64,000 nucleotides of DNA. Source: Scilla litardierei (Eukaryota > Streptophyta > Magnoliopsida > Asparagales > Asparagaceae). Position numbers and translations under genes: made by a program. The stretch spans positions 131,850,648-131,914,647 of the forward strand of contig CM061136.1 of the NCBI GenBank assembly GCA_030789695.1, written 5' to 3'. Below, piece by piece: positions 44,068 through 55,031 of the stretch (positions within the stretch are counted from its first letter, which is position 1; the number at the start of each line of letters is the position of its first letter). The notes below the pieces were generated by a model. That model had not been told where the DNA came from, ran no database searches, and saw only the letters and a list, made by a program, of their open reading frames with translations.

Positions 44068-45275
44068 ATCTCACCCTTTTTGATGATGGCAAACAAGTCT
44101 GGAAAAATTGAGAAATGATATTAAAGAGCAAGTCATATAGTGCACATGATTATAAACATCATACAAAGCTCCCCCTATCGATGTGTTCTCATGAATAGTT
44201 GGGACAAGCTCTCCCTCAAAATGTGATCTCTACCCCTTGTGCATTATTTTTCACTATTTTTCTACTATCCCCCTTTTGCCATTAATCGAAAAGATCGCAA
44301 AAATAAAATGAAGATGTTAAGAATGAGACATGAAACAAGTTTATCATATCGAAGAAACAAGAAATTGATGACGATGCTCATATTAATGCTTTTTCCCACG
44401 AACTTAAAGTATAACAACTGTCATGAGATTGAAAGCATACAGTCCTTATAAGAAATATAACAGGAAGATGTCGTATTATGAAACACTTTGACAATATGAA
44501 GGGTGCTTAGAACTAAGAGATCAAAATATAAGATTATTTAATACAATTTGTGAGCCTTCGTTGCTATGGAATAATCAATAAGTAATGATTAGGGAGACAC
44601 CAAACAAGGAATATCATGATGTTAAATTTCGGGTCCTTTGGAATTGAGATGCGCTAAGTGGTTACTTCATCTACCATATTTCATACATATTGCTCAACAA
44701 AGCCCCGAAATCCGGTTACTAGCCGCCGGTATCAAATGTAGCATATTTGAAAATATTAAGCTAATCCCAAGTTTTTTAAATAGCTCATTGCATTTTCTTA
44801 TATACATTATAATTACATGTTGGTGTCTCAGAATAATGACGCATGAAAGCATTGACATATTCGGCTCCTACTAAATAATTTTCCATAGAGATTTAAGCGC
44901 ACAAAATTGTAAAAATGAAATATAAATTCAAAAACTTTAGAATCTAAGCACATCTAATTGTCTCCATAGTTTATAAGACTCAATCAATCTATTTGATTCA
45001 TACAGTTTGGCTTGCTTATGAGTTTCACTTTTTCATTAATAAGTCAAGCATGAGGATTTTACAATAATATGATGCATCATCATCAAAAACATTTTACTGT
45101 TTCTAAGATGTCTAACACGGTTCATATCAATTCTCAACCAAAATCAATAATAGTGATGACGATCGTGCATGCACATACAAATAATGACCAAACACATGTT
45201 GAGATGAAATAGAGTGCAATATGTGTAGCTTAGATACAATATTTAAGCATGTGCATGTTCATGGATATGCATGCT
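44068..45275 (-). other. COP3 region between pol and 3' LTR
   Basis: AT-rich, no supported ORF. SIRE-type elements often have a long 3' region, sometimes with an extra ORF; I see none here. The polypurine tract is at about 44068-44090. Confidence 0.6.
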
Positions 45276-46853
45276 AATGCTCAATTAGTGACATAATCCC
45301 CAACTCCCTTCAACTGAAGCAAAATTGTTTTTGGTTTAATGGTTTGGTGAATATGTCCGCTAATTGTTTTTCGGTATCAATATATCCTAAAGAGATATCT
45401 TTCTTCTCAACATAATCTCTAAGGAAGTGGTGACGAATATCAATATGTTTTGTCCTAGAGTGTAGAATAGGATTTTTAGATAGATTTATAGCATTCTTGT
45501 TGTCACCCCAAATGGTTGTAGGTTGGAAAGTAAGATCATAGTCTCTGAGGGTTTGTCTCATCCATAAGATTTGAGCACAACAACAACCTGCTGAAACATA
45601 TTTGGCTTCGGTTGTACTCAATGCTATGGAGTTTTGCTTCTTGGAGAACCATGAAACAAGAGACATACCTAGTAGTTGGCAAGTGCCAGTGGTACTCTTA
45701 CGATCGGTCTTACTTCCCGCAAAATCCGCATCACAATATCCTACAAGCTCAAATGATGTGGAACAAGGATACCATAAACCAAAATCTAAGGCCCCTTTAA
45801 CATATCGAATTATTCATTTAACATAAGAAAGATGGGACTCTTTTGGACAAGATTGAAACCTAGCACATAAACAGACACTAAACATTATATCAGGCCTACT
45901 AGCTATGAAGTATAATAGGCTACCAATCATACCTCTGGACAAGCGTTCATCCACTTTCTTTCCCTTTTCGTCTTTATCCATCGTTGAAGTCGTTGACATA
46001 GGAGTAGAGCATTCCTTAGTATTTTCAAGTCCAAAATTTTTCACTAACTCCTTTGCATATTTTGCTCGATTAATGAAAATTCCGTCCTCACAGTGTTTGA
46101 TTTGCAAACCAAGCATGAATGTGAGTTCACCCATCAAGCTCATCTCAAATTCACTGGACATACATGTAGCAAATTCCTCCACAGTAGATTGTTAGTAGCA
46201 CCAAAAACGATATCATCAACATATATTTGTACTACAAGTAGATCTTTACTTTGATGTTTAACAAATAGATTTTTATCCACCTTTCCCATGTAAAAATTAT
46301 TTTCAAGCAAAAATTTGCTAAGTCGCTCATACCAAGCTCTAGGAGCTTGTTTGAACCCATATAAATCACGTTTAAGCTTGAAAACATAGTCCGGGTGTAT
46401 GGAGTCTTGAAACCCAGGAGGTTGTTTGACATAGACTTCCTCAGACAAAACTCCGTTCAAGAAGGCACTCTTGACGTCCATTTGAAAGAGTTTGAATTTC
46501 ATGAAACTATCGAATGCTAAAAGCAGCCTAATTGCTTCCAATCTTGCGACGAGAGCAAAGGTTTCATCAAAATCAAACCCTTCCTCTTGGTTATAACCTT
46601 GTGATACTAATCTAGCTTTATTACGCACAACATTTCCATTTCGTCAAGTTTATTTCTAAATACCCATTTAGTGCCTATAATTGTTTGATTTTTTGGTTTA
46701 GGAACAAGTTCCCAAACTTGATTCCTACCAAATTGTGACAATTCCTCCTGCATTGCCATAATCCAATAAGAATCTTCTAAAGCACTATCAACATTTTTAG
46801 GCTCCAAAATGGATATAAATGCAAAGTTAACCATCAAATTAAAGCTACTTCTA
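45276..46853 (-). pseudogene. pol: COP3 pol, RT and RNase H part (minus strand)
   Basis: On the minus strand: RT start (EEYW-like SYWIMAMQEELSQF, IGTKWVFRNK), frameshift near 46620, RT core (ARLVSQGYNQEEGFDFDETF, FQMDVKSAFLNG, LYGFKQAPRAWYE, IYVDDIVFGATN), frameshift near 46170, then LMGELTFMLGLQI and ASRPDIMFSVCLCARFQ. A TGA at an expected Trp (about 45812) precedes RNase H (YCDADFAGSKTDRKSTTG, ALSTTEAKYVSA, HIDIRHHFLRDYV, LADIFTKPL). Integrase lies upstream at 52948-54405, split off by ATH2. Copia order and SIRE-like sequence. Confidence 0.92.
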
Positions 46854-46858
46854 GTGAG
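46854..46858 (+). repeat. ATH2 target duplication GTGAG (left)
   Basis: GTGAG before TGATTCGGG; repeated at 52898-52902 after the 3' LTR. Confidence 0.95.
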
Positions 46859-48735
46859 TGATTCGGGTTCAATATTACATATTTAACCCCCCATTTAGAC
46901 CTATTTTGTGTTCATGTGATGCTACATTGTTCTCTAATTCATACGTATTTTCTACACATTTATTTATTAGAGAAAACACACTATTTGAGCACAAAACAGC
47001 GTTTAACGATGCAATTCTGCACTTTTTATATTTTTCCTAGCACCGTCTCGATCTCACGATTCCAACGAATATTTATTTGTATTTTTCTGAGACCTGTGCT
47101 AATTATTGTGAATTTTTGAATGCAGAATACCATTTATTAGAAATAAAATAAACGCGCACGAATCTTGGCGCATGCGGTGACAGCATCGGAGCGGCTCCCG
47201 CTCAGATCGGACGGCTTGGAGATGCGGGAGACGTGGATTTTTGGGCACCGTTGGATCTCAATCCAACGGCTAGGATCGCAGCAAAATGCGGAGAGGAGAG
47301 GAGATTTTTGGGCCGTTGGATCGAGATCCAACGGCCACGCCGTCGAGAGCTGATGAGAAGCGAGCGGAATTCATTCGGGCCACGTGGCGAGCATCCAGGC
47401 GCTGACCGCTCGAATGGACGGTGGAGATGGACCCCGCTTCGAAATCAATTTCGAACGCGAGCGGCGACGCGGCACGCTAGCCACCGTCCGATGATGATCC
47501 GACGTTCGACTTTCAGACCGCATCGAATCGATTACGAAGCGATCTCCACCGTTCGACGTTGCAATCCGACGGTCAGTAGCAAATCGGAAGCGGGCGCGGA
47601 GCTTAACGGGCGGAGCGCGAACGTTAGCGGACACGTGGCAGCGCGAGGGTTAATCCCGCTTTGATCAACGGCCACGAATTGATCCGCTCCAGATCAGCGG
47701 TCCAGATCTATTCGGGCGCGAATTTGGTGCGGGTTTAGACCCGTTAGCACAACCCAAACCCGCAATCTCTTTATAAAAGGTATTTTAGGGGTTTTTGGGC
47801 GTATTCAAGCAGTTTGGGGGCGTATTTTGGGCGTATTGGAGGCTCTAGAAGCCGTATTTCCCCCCTGAAAAATTCTGTAAAATTCCAGAGGCTATTTTCT
47901 TATTTCCAGAGAGTTTTGATGTATTTTCAAGGATATTTGGTGATGAATTCTTAACTTAAACTCCTTATTTGATGCTTTTTCTTCCGTATTTCGATATAAT
48001 CTTAACGTATTTTGCTATGGAACTTGTTTATTCTGAAATTATGAGTAGCTAGAACTTATTTGTGCATGGTATGGAGTAGTTAGGGGCTATGATTTGTGTT
48101 TGTTTGGTTGAAATTCCATGTGCTTAATCGTTAAACGTCGCTAAAATTGTAATCTTTGTTCGTAAATCGACTTTTTTAGATTCCAAAAGAATTAATTAAG
48201 TTGACGATCGCCCCAAAAGGGTGAGTTTTGATCTCCCCAAAAGGGAGTTTCATACAGTAGTTTTGATCTCTCCAAAAGAGAGTTTCATATCGTATTATAG
48301 CTTTAGCGACGATCTTTTTGAATATTTTGTTTGAACCCCCAAAAGGGCATCTTCCGATAAATTGCTCCCAAAAGGAGAATTCATTGAGTTATATTGGATA
48401 TTTTTCCCGGTGAATTGCTCCCAAAAGGAGAATTCATTGTGATATATTCATCAACCAAATTAATACGAATCGTTGACCCTAACGAACCCCTACCATGTGC
48501 AAACTTTTTATAGGTATTTTCATACACGAATTTCTTTGTTCGCACATCACCATCACGCACTTTCACACCATCACCATCATCGTTGAAGTGGTTAGTTTCT
48601 TTTCGTAGGATTTCTATTTGATTTAAATTGTGGTTGCAACAGATTTCTTCCCGTGGATTCGACACCTGGACTCCCAGGTTTTACTACTTGAACGGACTCT
48701 TGCGCTTGAGAGAAGCACCCTTTCGGAGCCCACCA
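46859..48735 (+). repeat. ATH2 5' LTR
   Basis: Starts TGATTCGGGT and ends GGAGCCCACCA. U3 has inverted pairs CCGTTGGAT/ATCCAACGG (47248-47269 and 47313-47334), CACGTGGC at 47381 and 47632, and TATAAAA at 47772-47778. Downstream, CAAAA-loop hairpins lie at 48179-48430. The motif TCCAACGGCTA (47262-47272) matches the mitosis-specific activator consensus YCYAACGGYYA bound by three-repeat MYB proteins. Confidence 0.94.
48179..48430 (+). ncRNA. Array of seven mini-hairpins with CAAAA loop in ATH2 R/U5
   Basis: Loop CAAAA with varying stems: GATTC/GAATT (48179), TCGCCC/GGGTGA (about 48208), CTCCC/GGGAG (48233-48247), CTCTC/GAGAG (48268-48282), a weak CCC/GGG (48337-48347), and CTCC/GGAG twice (48365-48377, 48418-48430). 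The array is downstream of TATAAAA, so it would be in the transcript. It repeats at +4162 in the 3' LTR. Stems of 3-6 bp are short, so single hairpins are weak; the series is the evidence. Confidence 0.6.
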
Positions 48736-48741
48736 AGTTTT

Positions 48742-48759
48742 TGGCGCCGTTGCCGGGGA
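48742..48759 (+). promoter_or_regulatory. ATH2 primer-binding site (tRNA-Asp)
   Basis: TGGCGCCGTTGCCGGGGA, the exact Athila-type tRNA-Asp primer site, six bases after the LTR end. Confidence 0.93.
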
Positions 48760-48866
48760 GGAATGGTTTGTGACTACGGTTTATTTCATTTAGAGGACCT
48801 TCGGTGAGATCTTTCCACTTTACTGTACATAAACTTTTTTTTATTATTTTATTTTAATTTTTAAAA

Positions 48867-49874
48867 ATGGAATTTATGAACTTCTATTGCACAAACAATC
48901 TTTATGATGCACGATATGCTAATGCACACAAACATAGAATGGAGAAGCTCAAAATTGTTAATTTTAATCAAACTGACTGTGAAACTTTCTTTCAGGCCTG
49001 GAGGAGGTTCACAGACATTATATCGAGCTATCCGCAGCATGGGTACACAAATGAAGAGCTTATGGTGTTCTTCCTAGATGGACTACAACCCCAGCTGCAG
49101 GAATTATTGGGAGGCATGACGCCGACAGTGGCGTGGGAATACATGGAGTCTCTGCAAGAAAACGAAGAAACCGTGGAAGAGACTTCAGAGAGCGATTCAA
49201 CGGAGCCTTCGTGCCTCGACCAAGAAGAGCAAAGCGTAGACGTACCTTTGCAATCCTTGAAAGAGGAAGCTTACCAGACTATTCAGACACAGGAGGCCAC
49301 ATCCCATCAATTCCAGGAGAATTTCCTTGCTCGGAGTCGGCAGATTCAAAATTCCATTGAAAATCTTAATTTGATTGCCGCTTGCTTAGAAGAAGGTAAT
49401 GCTTTTGAAACTCGATTTCAAGAATCTAATACGAGTTCATCTTCTATTGCAGGAATACCGAGCGAGGACACGAATATAAATACCCACATGGCAGGAAGTG
49501 TGTGCAAAAGAGAGGGTGAGCTAGCAATTTTGGATGAACGAGAGGAGGAGACAGCTAGGGACAAAGGTTTTGAGACTATCGCCATGGAGCAAGAACCATT
49601 CCCTCTTCCAGTTTTGTCCCAAAATCATTTATCCCTCTCCACAATGAACGAGCATCGTACAGAGAGTAGTGCAAATCTTTCAGGGAGTAGTCGTCAACTT
49701 GCTTTAATTTCTTTCACTTATTCTGATGACTATATTTGGAATATTTTTATTACGAAGAGTCTTAAATTAATTTGGACTGACATAACTCGTCTCTCGCAGG
49801 ACATTGACAAACAGCTTATAGAGATGCTTGGAGTTGTGTTGCTGGGGTCCAAATTAGTTTTGGAGGAAGAATAA
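48867..49874 (+). CDS. gag: ATH2 gag-like protein (335 codons), intact
   Basis: The ATG at 48867 is the first after the primer site. Residues about 35-75 (CETFFQAWRRFTDIISSYP then FFLDGLQPQLQ) match the Athila gag core that in ATH1 reads ETLYEAWERFKDL and FYNGLQPGTK. The N-terminal part of the core, with the usual LRLFPFSL region, is missing, and no zinc knuckle is seen. The middle is acidic and Gln/Ser-rich (ENEETVEETSESDSTEPS). An overlapping short frame beyond the stop (IIAGERKEQIEQLPPQL ... to about 49971) may be a former continuation. The protein could co-assemble with a partner's Gag, but that is inference. No in-frame defects. Confidence 0.82.
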   Translation: MEFMNFYCTNNLYDARYANAHKHRMEKLKIVNFNQTDCETFFQAWRRFTDIISSYPQHGYTNEELMVFFLDGLQPQLQELLGGMTPTVAWEYMESLQENEETVEETSESDSTEPSCLDQEEQSVDVPLQSLKEEAYQTIQTQEATSHQFQENFLARSRQIQNSIENLNLIAACLEEGNAFETRFQESNTSSSSIAGIPSEDTNINTHMAGSVCKREGELAILDEREEETARDKGFETIAMEQEPFPLPVLSQNHLSLSTMNEHRTESSANLSGSSRQLALISFTYSDDYIWNIFITKSLKLIWTDITRLSQDIDKQLIEMLGVVLLGSKLVLEEE

Positions 49875-51009
49875 TCGCCGGGGAGCGCAAGGAGCAAATT
49901 GAACAACTTCCTCCACAATTAAAGATTCGGGATCCACCATTTGATCACGGTGTGTTCTTTCCAGTAGTGTAGTTTTTATATGCTTTCTAGGTTGCTTGCT
50001 TGAATAAACTCGTACCTCTTCCGACATTGAGGACAATGTTCATCTTTAGTTGGGGGGTGTGTATGAGACCTTAGGATTTTTTTTTGAGAAGAATAAATCA
50101 CCAAATCTCATCTTTTAAAACTCCTTCATATGCGTCAAATGCGGACGATTACACAATAATTGTGTTCTAAAAATTGTTTATGGCTTGATTAATTATTTTT
50201 CCTTCATGGAATTGCCGTTAATATGCTATTCATGAAAATTTTCAATTTCCATGATTAATATCTCGAAATAGTTTGAATTGATTTCATGCATGCTAATGTG
50301 ATGGAAAAAGCTTAAGTATACACGATTTTTAAGAATAGTTTTCAAGTTGAAGAGGAATTTGGCCTTTGTTATTAATGTTTATATTCATGTTGATGGGTTT
50401 TGAGTTGCTTACAAAAAGATGGAGAAAAGAAAGAAAAGAAAGAAAAGAAAAATGAATGAAAAGACAAATGAATGATGAAAAACGAATAAATGAGTATGTC
50501 ACTAATAAATAACTTGGTTGGCTCGAGTAGTACAGTCCGAAGGGTCCTTCTTGGCCTAATGCCCTATGATCGTCTGATTTGGGAGCCATTGACCGGAAAC
50601 TCACTCATTTGATGGAGCGATCCAAGTTATACTTTTTTCTGCGAATGTTGCTTGATGCGCGTTACGCGGAACGAATAAAAGAAAAGAAATGGTGAATATA
50701 CTAAGCAACTTCAATACCCATGTCTTGAAAGATTATTTTGATAGGCCAATTCCTTGGAAACAAGAAAACTAGGATATAACGACGTGGTATACTTTCGCTT
50801 GCGCAAAACGATGCTTGCATGTTATTTATTCATACTAAATTAGAGAAAATTTCATGTGATTGATTTTGTTCATGGATGTGTATATTGATGGCCAAGACCA
50901 TGTTGGAATGCGTATTATTGAGCCACGCCATGAGCAATTTGAAAGAATTTATTATTTTTATTGATCATCAGTATTTATCGCTATTTTTGCTAGAGACTAG
51001 TAAATCGCT
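49875..51009 (+). other. ATH2 3' non-coding region
   Basis: It contains the inverted repeat ACATTG-AGGA-CAATGT (50024-50039) followed by AGTTGGGGGG (50048-50057), a copy of the true polypurine tract AGTTGGGGG (51010-51018). The rest is AT-rich with an AAAGAAAAG-rich run (50425-50460). No gene seen. Confidence 0.75.
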
Positions 51010-51020
51010 AGTTGGGGGTG
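51010..51020 (+). promoter_or_regulatory. ATH2 polypurine tract
   Basis: AGTTGGGGGTG directly before the 3' LTR. Confidence 0.88.
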
Positions 51021-52897
51021 TGATTCGGGTTCAATATTACATATTTAACCCCCCATTTAGACCTATTTTGTGTTCATGTGATGCTACATTGTTCTCTAAT
51101 TCATACGTATTTTCTACACATTTATTTATTAGAGAAAACACACTATTTGAGCACAAAACAGCGTTTAACGATGTAATTCTGCACTTTTTATATTTTTCCT
51201 AGCACCGTCTCGATCTCACGATTCCAACGAATATTTATTTGTATTTTTCTGAGACCTGTGCTAATTATTGTGAATTTTTGAATGCAGAATACCATTTATT
51301 GGAAATAAAATAAACGCGCACGAATCTTGGCGCATGCGGTGGCAGCATCGGAGCGGCTCCCGCTCAGATCGGACGGCTTGGAGATGCGGGAGACGTGGAT
51401 TTTTGGGCACCGTTGGATCTCAATCCAACGGCTAGGATCGCAGCAAAATGCGGAGAGGAGAGGAGATTTTTGGGCCGTTGGATCGAGATCCAACGGCCAC
51501 GCCGTCGAGAGCTGATGAGAAGCGAGCGGAATTCATTCGGGCCACGTGGCGAGCATCCAGGCGCTGACCGCTCGAATGGACGGTGGAGATGGACCCCGCT
51601 TCGAAATCAATTTCGAACGCGAGCGGCGACGCGGCACGCTAGCCACCGTCCGATGATGATCCGACGTTCGACTTTCAGACCGCATCGAATCGATTACGAA
51701 GCGATCTCCACCGTTCGACGTTGCAATCCGACGGTCAGTAGCAAATCGGAAGCGGGCGCGGAGCTTAACGGGCGGAGCGCGAACGTTAGCGGACACGTGG
51801 CAGCGCGAGGGTTAATCCCGCTTTGATCAACGGCCACGAATTGATCCGCTCCAGATCAGCGGTCCAGATCTATTCGGGCGCGAATTTGGTGCGGGTTTAG
51901 ACCCGTTAGCACAACCCAAACCCGCAATCTCTTTATAAAAGGTATTTTAGGGGTTTTTGGGCGTATTCAAGCAGTTTGGGGGCGTATTTTGGGCGTATTG
52001 GAGGCTCTAGAAGCCGTATTTCCCCCCTGAAAAATTCTGTAAAATTCCAGAGGCTATTTTCTTATTTCCAGAGAGTTTTGATGTATTTTCAAGGATATTT
52101 GGTGATGAATTCTTAACTTAAACTCCTTATTTGATGCTTTTTCTTCCGTATTTCGATATAATCTTAACGTATTTTGCTATGGAACTTGTTTATTCTGAAA
52201 TTATGAGTAGCTAGAACTTATTTGTGCATGGTATGGAGTAGTTAGGGGCTATGATTTGTGTTTGTTTGGTTGAAATTCCATGTGCTTAATCGTTAAACGT
52301 CGCTAAAATTGTAATCTTTGTTCGTAAATCTACTTTTTTAGATTCCAAAAGAATTAATTAAGTTGACGATCGCCCCAAAAGGGTGAGTTTTGATCTCCCC
52401 AAAAGGGAGTTTCATACAGTAGTTTTGATCTCTCCAAAAGAGAGTTTCATATCGTATTATAGCTTTAGCGACGATCTTTTTGAATATTTTGTTTGAACCC
52501 CCAAAAGGGCATCTTCCGATAAATTGCTCCCAAAAGGAGAATTCATTGAGTTATATTGGATATTTTTCCCGGTGAATTGCTCCCAAAAGGAGAATTCATT
52601 GTGATATATTCATCAACCAAATTAATACGAATCGTTGACCCTAACGAACCCCTACCATGTGCAAACTTTTTATAGGTATTTTCATACACGAATTTCTTTG
52701 TTCGCACATCACCATCACGCACTTTCACACCATCACCATCATCGTTGAAGTGGTTAGTTTCTTTTCGTAGGATTTCTATTTGATTTAAATTGTGGTTGCA
52801 ACAGATTTCTTCCCGTGGATTCGACACCTGGACTCCCAGGTTTTACTACTTGAACGGACTCTTGCGCTTGAGAGAAGCACCCTTTCGGAGCCCACCA
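51021..52897 (+). repeat. ATH2 3' LTR
   Basis: Same length as the 5' LTR and almost identical. Ends CCCACCA, followed by GTGAG. Confidence 0.95.
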
Positions 52898-52902
52898 GTG
52901 AG

Positions 52903-54405
52903 TATACCTTCCGTCATGTATCCGAGGATTTGATTCTTTGGATGATCCTATTTGAAGCGCCAATCCTTAGGTAGATCTTGTGATGATGTGGTAGCTTCTG
53001 CTTCTTTTGGTACACCATCATTGTTGTTCTCTTGCTCATTGGAATTGCTACTGTTTACCTCTAGTCCATCCAATCCACCTGCAATATTTGAAGATTCTGT
53101 AGCACTAGAAGATTCATTAATAGCACTTTTCTCGGCAAATTTCACATGCACAGTTTCCGGAATAGTAAGAGTTCTTTTGTTAAATACTCTATAAGATTTG
53201 TTATGTGGCGAGTAGCCAACAAAAATACACTCATCGGATTTTGCATCAAATTTATCCTGATTTCCGCCTACTTTCAGAATATAGCACTTGCATCCAAATG
53301 GTTGTAAATGTGATAAGTTGGGAGGCAACTCTCTATAAAGCTCATAAGGTGTTTTCTTCAAAATGGGTCTAATGAACACATGATTTAAAATGTAGCAAGA
53401 AGAATGTATAGCTTCGGCCCAAAAATATGAAAGCAATTTGTAATCATGAATCATGGTCCTAGCCATTTCTTGCAAAATACAGTTTTTCCTCTCAACCACC
53501 CCATTTTGTTGTGGTGTCCTCTGGGCAGAAAAATTATGTGAATAACCTTTTGAAATGCAAAAATCATCAAAGCTAGTATTAATGAATTCTCCTCCATGAT
53601 CACTTCTAACTTTGACAATTGAAAAACCTTTTTCATTTTCAACTTTTTTACAAAACATTTTAAAAACATCAAAAGTTACATGTTTGTGTGTCAAAAAATA
53701 AACCCAAGTGAAACGTGAAAAGTCATCGACAATAACAAAGCAATAATGCATGCCACCTAAACTAGCAACCTTTGTGGGTCCAAATAAATCTAAATGTATT
53801 AGTTGCAATGGCTTAGAAGTAGTTACAACGTTTTTAGGATTGAAACTACTTTTATGTTGCTTACCTAGTTGACATGCATCGCAAAGCTTATCCCGATCAA
53901 ATCTAATTTGAGTTAAACCTCTCACCAGTTTCTTTCGAGCAAGCTTTGAGATTAGGTCCATGCCGGCATGGCCTAAACTTCGATGCCAAAGCCAACTAGT
54001 CTCATATGATACAACTAAACATTTTAGATTATTTGAGTCACTAAGTTTGATAGTGTAAATGTTATTGTAAGATGTAACCTTGAAAAAAGTATCATCACCT
54101 TTCAAAATATATACTTTGTCATTTTTGAAATGAACCTTAAGGCCTATAGAGCATAGCCGACTCACACTTAACAAATTATGTGCTAAGCCATCAACAAAAT
54201 TAACATTTTCAATGACCACAAGAGGATGCTTACCAATATTACCTTTACCCAAGATTTTGCACTTCTTTCCATCTCCAAGAATAACCGTCCCTTCATATTT
54301 CCTTGATAGCGTCGTGAAGAGGGATTCGTTGCCCATCATGTGGTTCGAGCAACTGCTATCAAGGTACCAAATGATGTCATTTTCCACTTGAAGATGCACC
54401 TACAA
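52903..54405 (-). pseudogene. pol: COP3 pol, protease end and integrase (minus strand)
   Basis: On the minus strand: the end of the protease with a changed active site (YLDSSCSNHM instead of DSG), GAG-pre-integrase (LWHRSLGHAGMDLISKL, CDACQLGKQHKSSF) and a full integrase core: Asp in LIHLDLFGPT, Asp in VRSDHGGEF, Glu in QQNGVVERKN. A linker with ESSSATESSN leads to DLPKDWRFK, a TAG stop (52948-52950), then DHPKNQILGYMTEGI; the frame continues at 46853 after ATH2. Upstream gag is cut off by COP4 at 54411. SIRE-like. Confidence 0.93.
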
Positions 54406-54410
54406 AAAAG

Positions 54411-55016
54411 TGTTGGATATGGAAGACGTTTGTACACCCTTGTGGGGGATGTACGAGGAAATACGAACCTCGAACGTCGCGTACACGAAGTCGTGTGCAA
54501 AGTGAATCTGTTCCCTTGCGGAGAGGATCTCTGGATGAGTGGGAAAGTCGCATTATATATGCATAAGTGCATGCGACATATGGCTAATAAAGGGGGAATA
54601 TCTTAAGCTTATGTTGTACCATGCATATGGTACAACTTAAGCTTATAATGTGCAATGTATGATGGTACGCTTTAGTTAAATTGTTCCAAAGGAACAATTT
54701 ACCCTAAAATAACTACCTTGGGGGCTATAAATAAGACCCAAGGGTTAGCCATTTTCTTACACTTTTGCATGGCATTCTTGCATGCATTTTCATTCTAGTG
54801 AAGCTCTGCCGAAATACTTCCTCTCCCTCTATCCAAGTTCTTAATCTAAAAGTAGAGATTTAGATTGTGGATTTAGTAGCCTTACTCCGTTCGTGAGAAG
54901 ACTCGATCCGTCGTGGCGAATCCGAAGGCAAAGTTTCGAGACTACCGTGCCGCATACGCAAGCGTAAGTCTCAACTTTATTTATCGATCCTAACTCTGTT
55001 TTGGCAGGATCCTACA
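54411..55016 (+). repeat. COP4 5' LTR (606 bp)
   Basis: TGTTGGATATGG to GGATCCTACA. Before TATAAATA (54726-54733) lie two strong inverted repeats: GTTGTACCAT/ATGGTACAAC (54613-54636), itself inside AAGCTTA arms, and AAATTGTTCC-AAA-GGAACAATTT (54678-54700). Confidence 0.88.
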
Positions 55017-55018
55017 TT

Positions 55019-55031
55019 AGTATCAGAGCCA
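55019..55031 (+). promoter_or_regulatory. COP4 primer-binding site (tRNA-iMet)
   Basis: AGTATCAGAGCCA, close to TGGTATCAGAGC, two bases after the LTR. Confidence 0.8.

Larger units (their letters stand above)
46859..52897 (+). mobile_element. ATH2: complete gag-only Athila-like LTR element (6039 bp)
   Basis: Two 1877-bp LTRs of equal length, tRNA-Asp primer site, one intact gag-like ORF and a polypurine tract. There is no protease, RT or integrase. GTGAG is duplicated on both sides. By eye the LTRs differ at about four positions (for example 47006, 47140, 47178 and 48169 with their partners 4162 bp on), so the insertion is recent. It splits COP3 pol; removing it restores the COP3 frame across the duplication. 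Confidence 0.95.

Noticed and set aside
47233..47664. 143-codon frame in the ATH2 LTR, identical in both copies
   Set aside because: Identity follows from the LTR duplication. The frame covers the inverted MYB-site pairs and G-boxes upstream of the TATA box, so it is not in the transcript.
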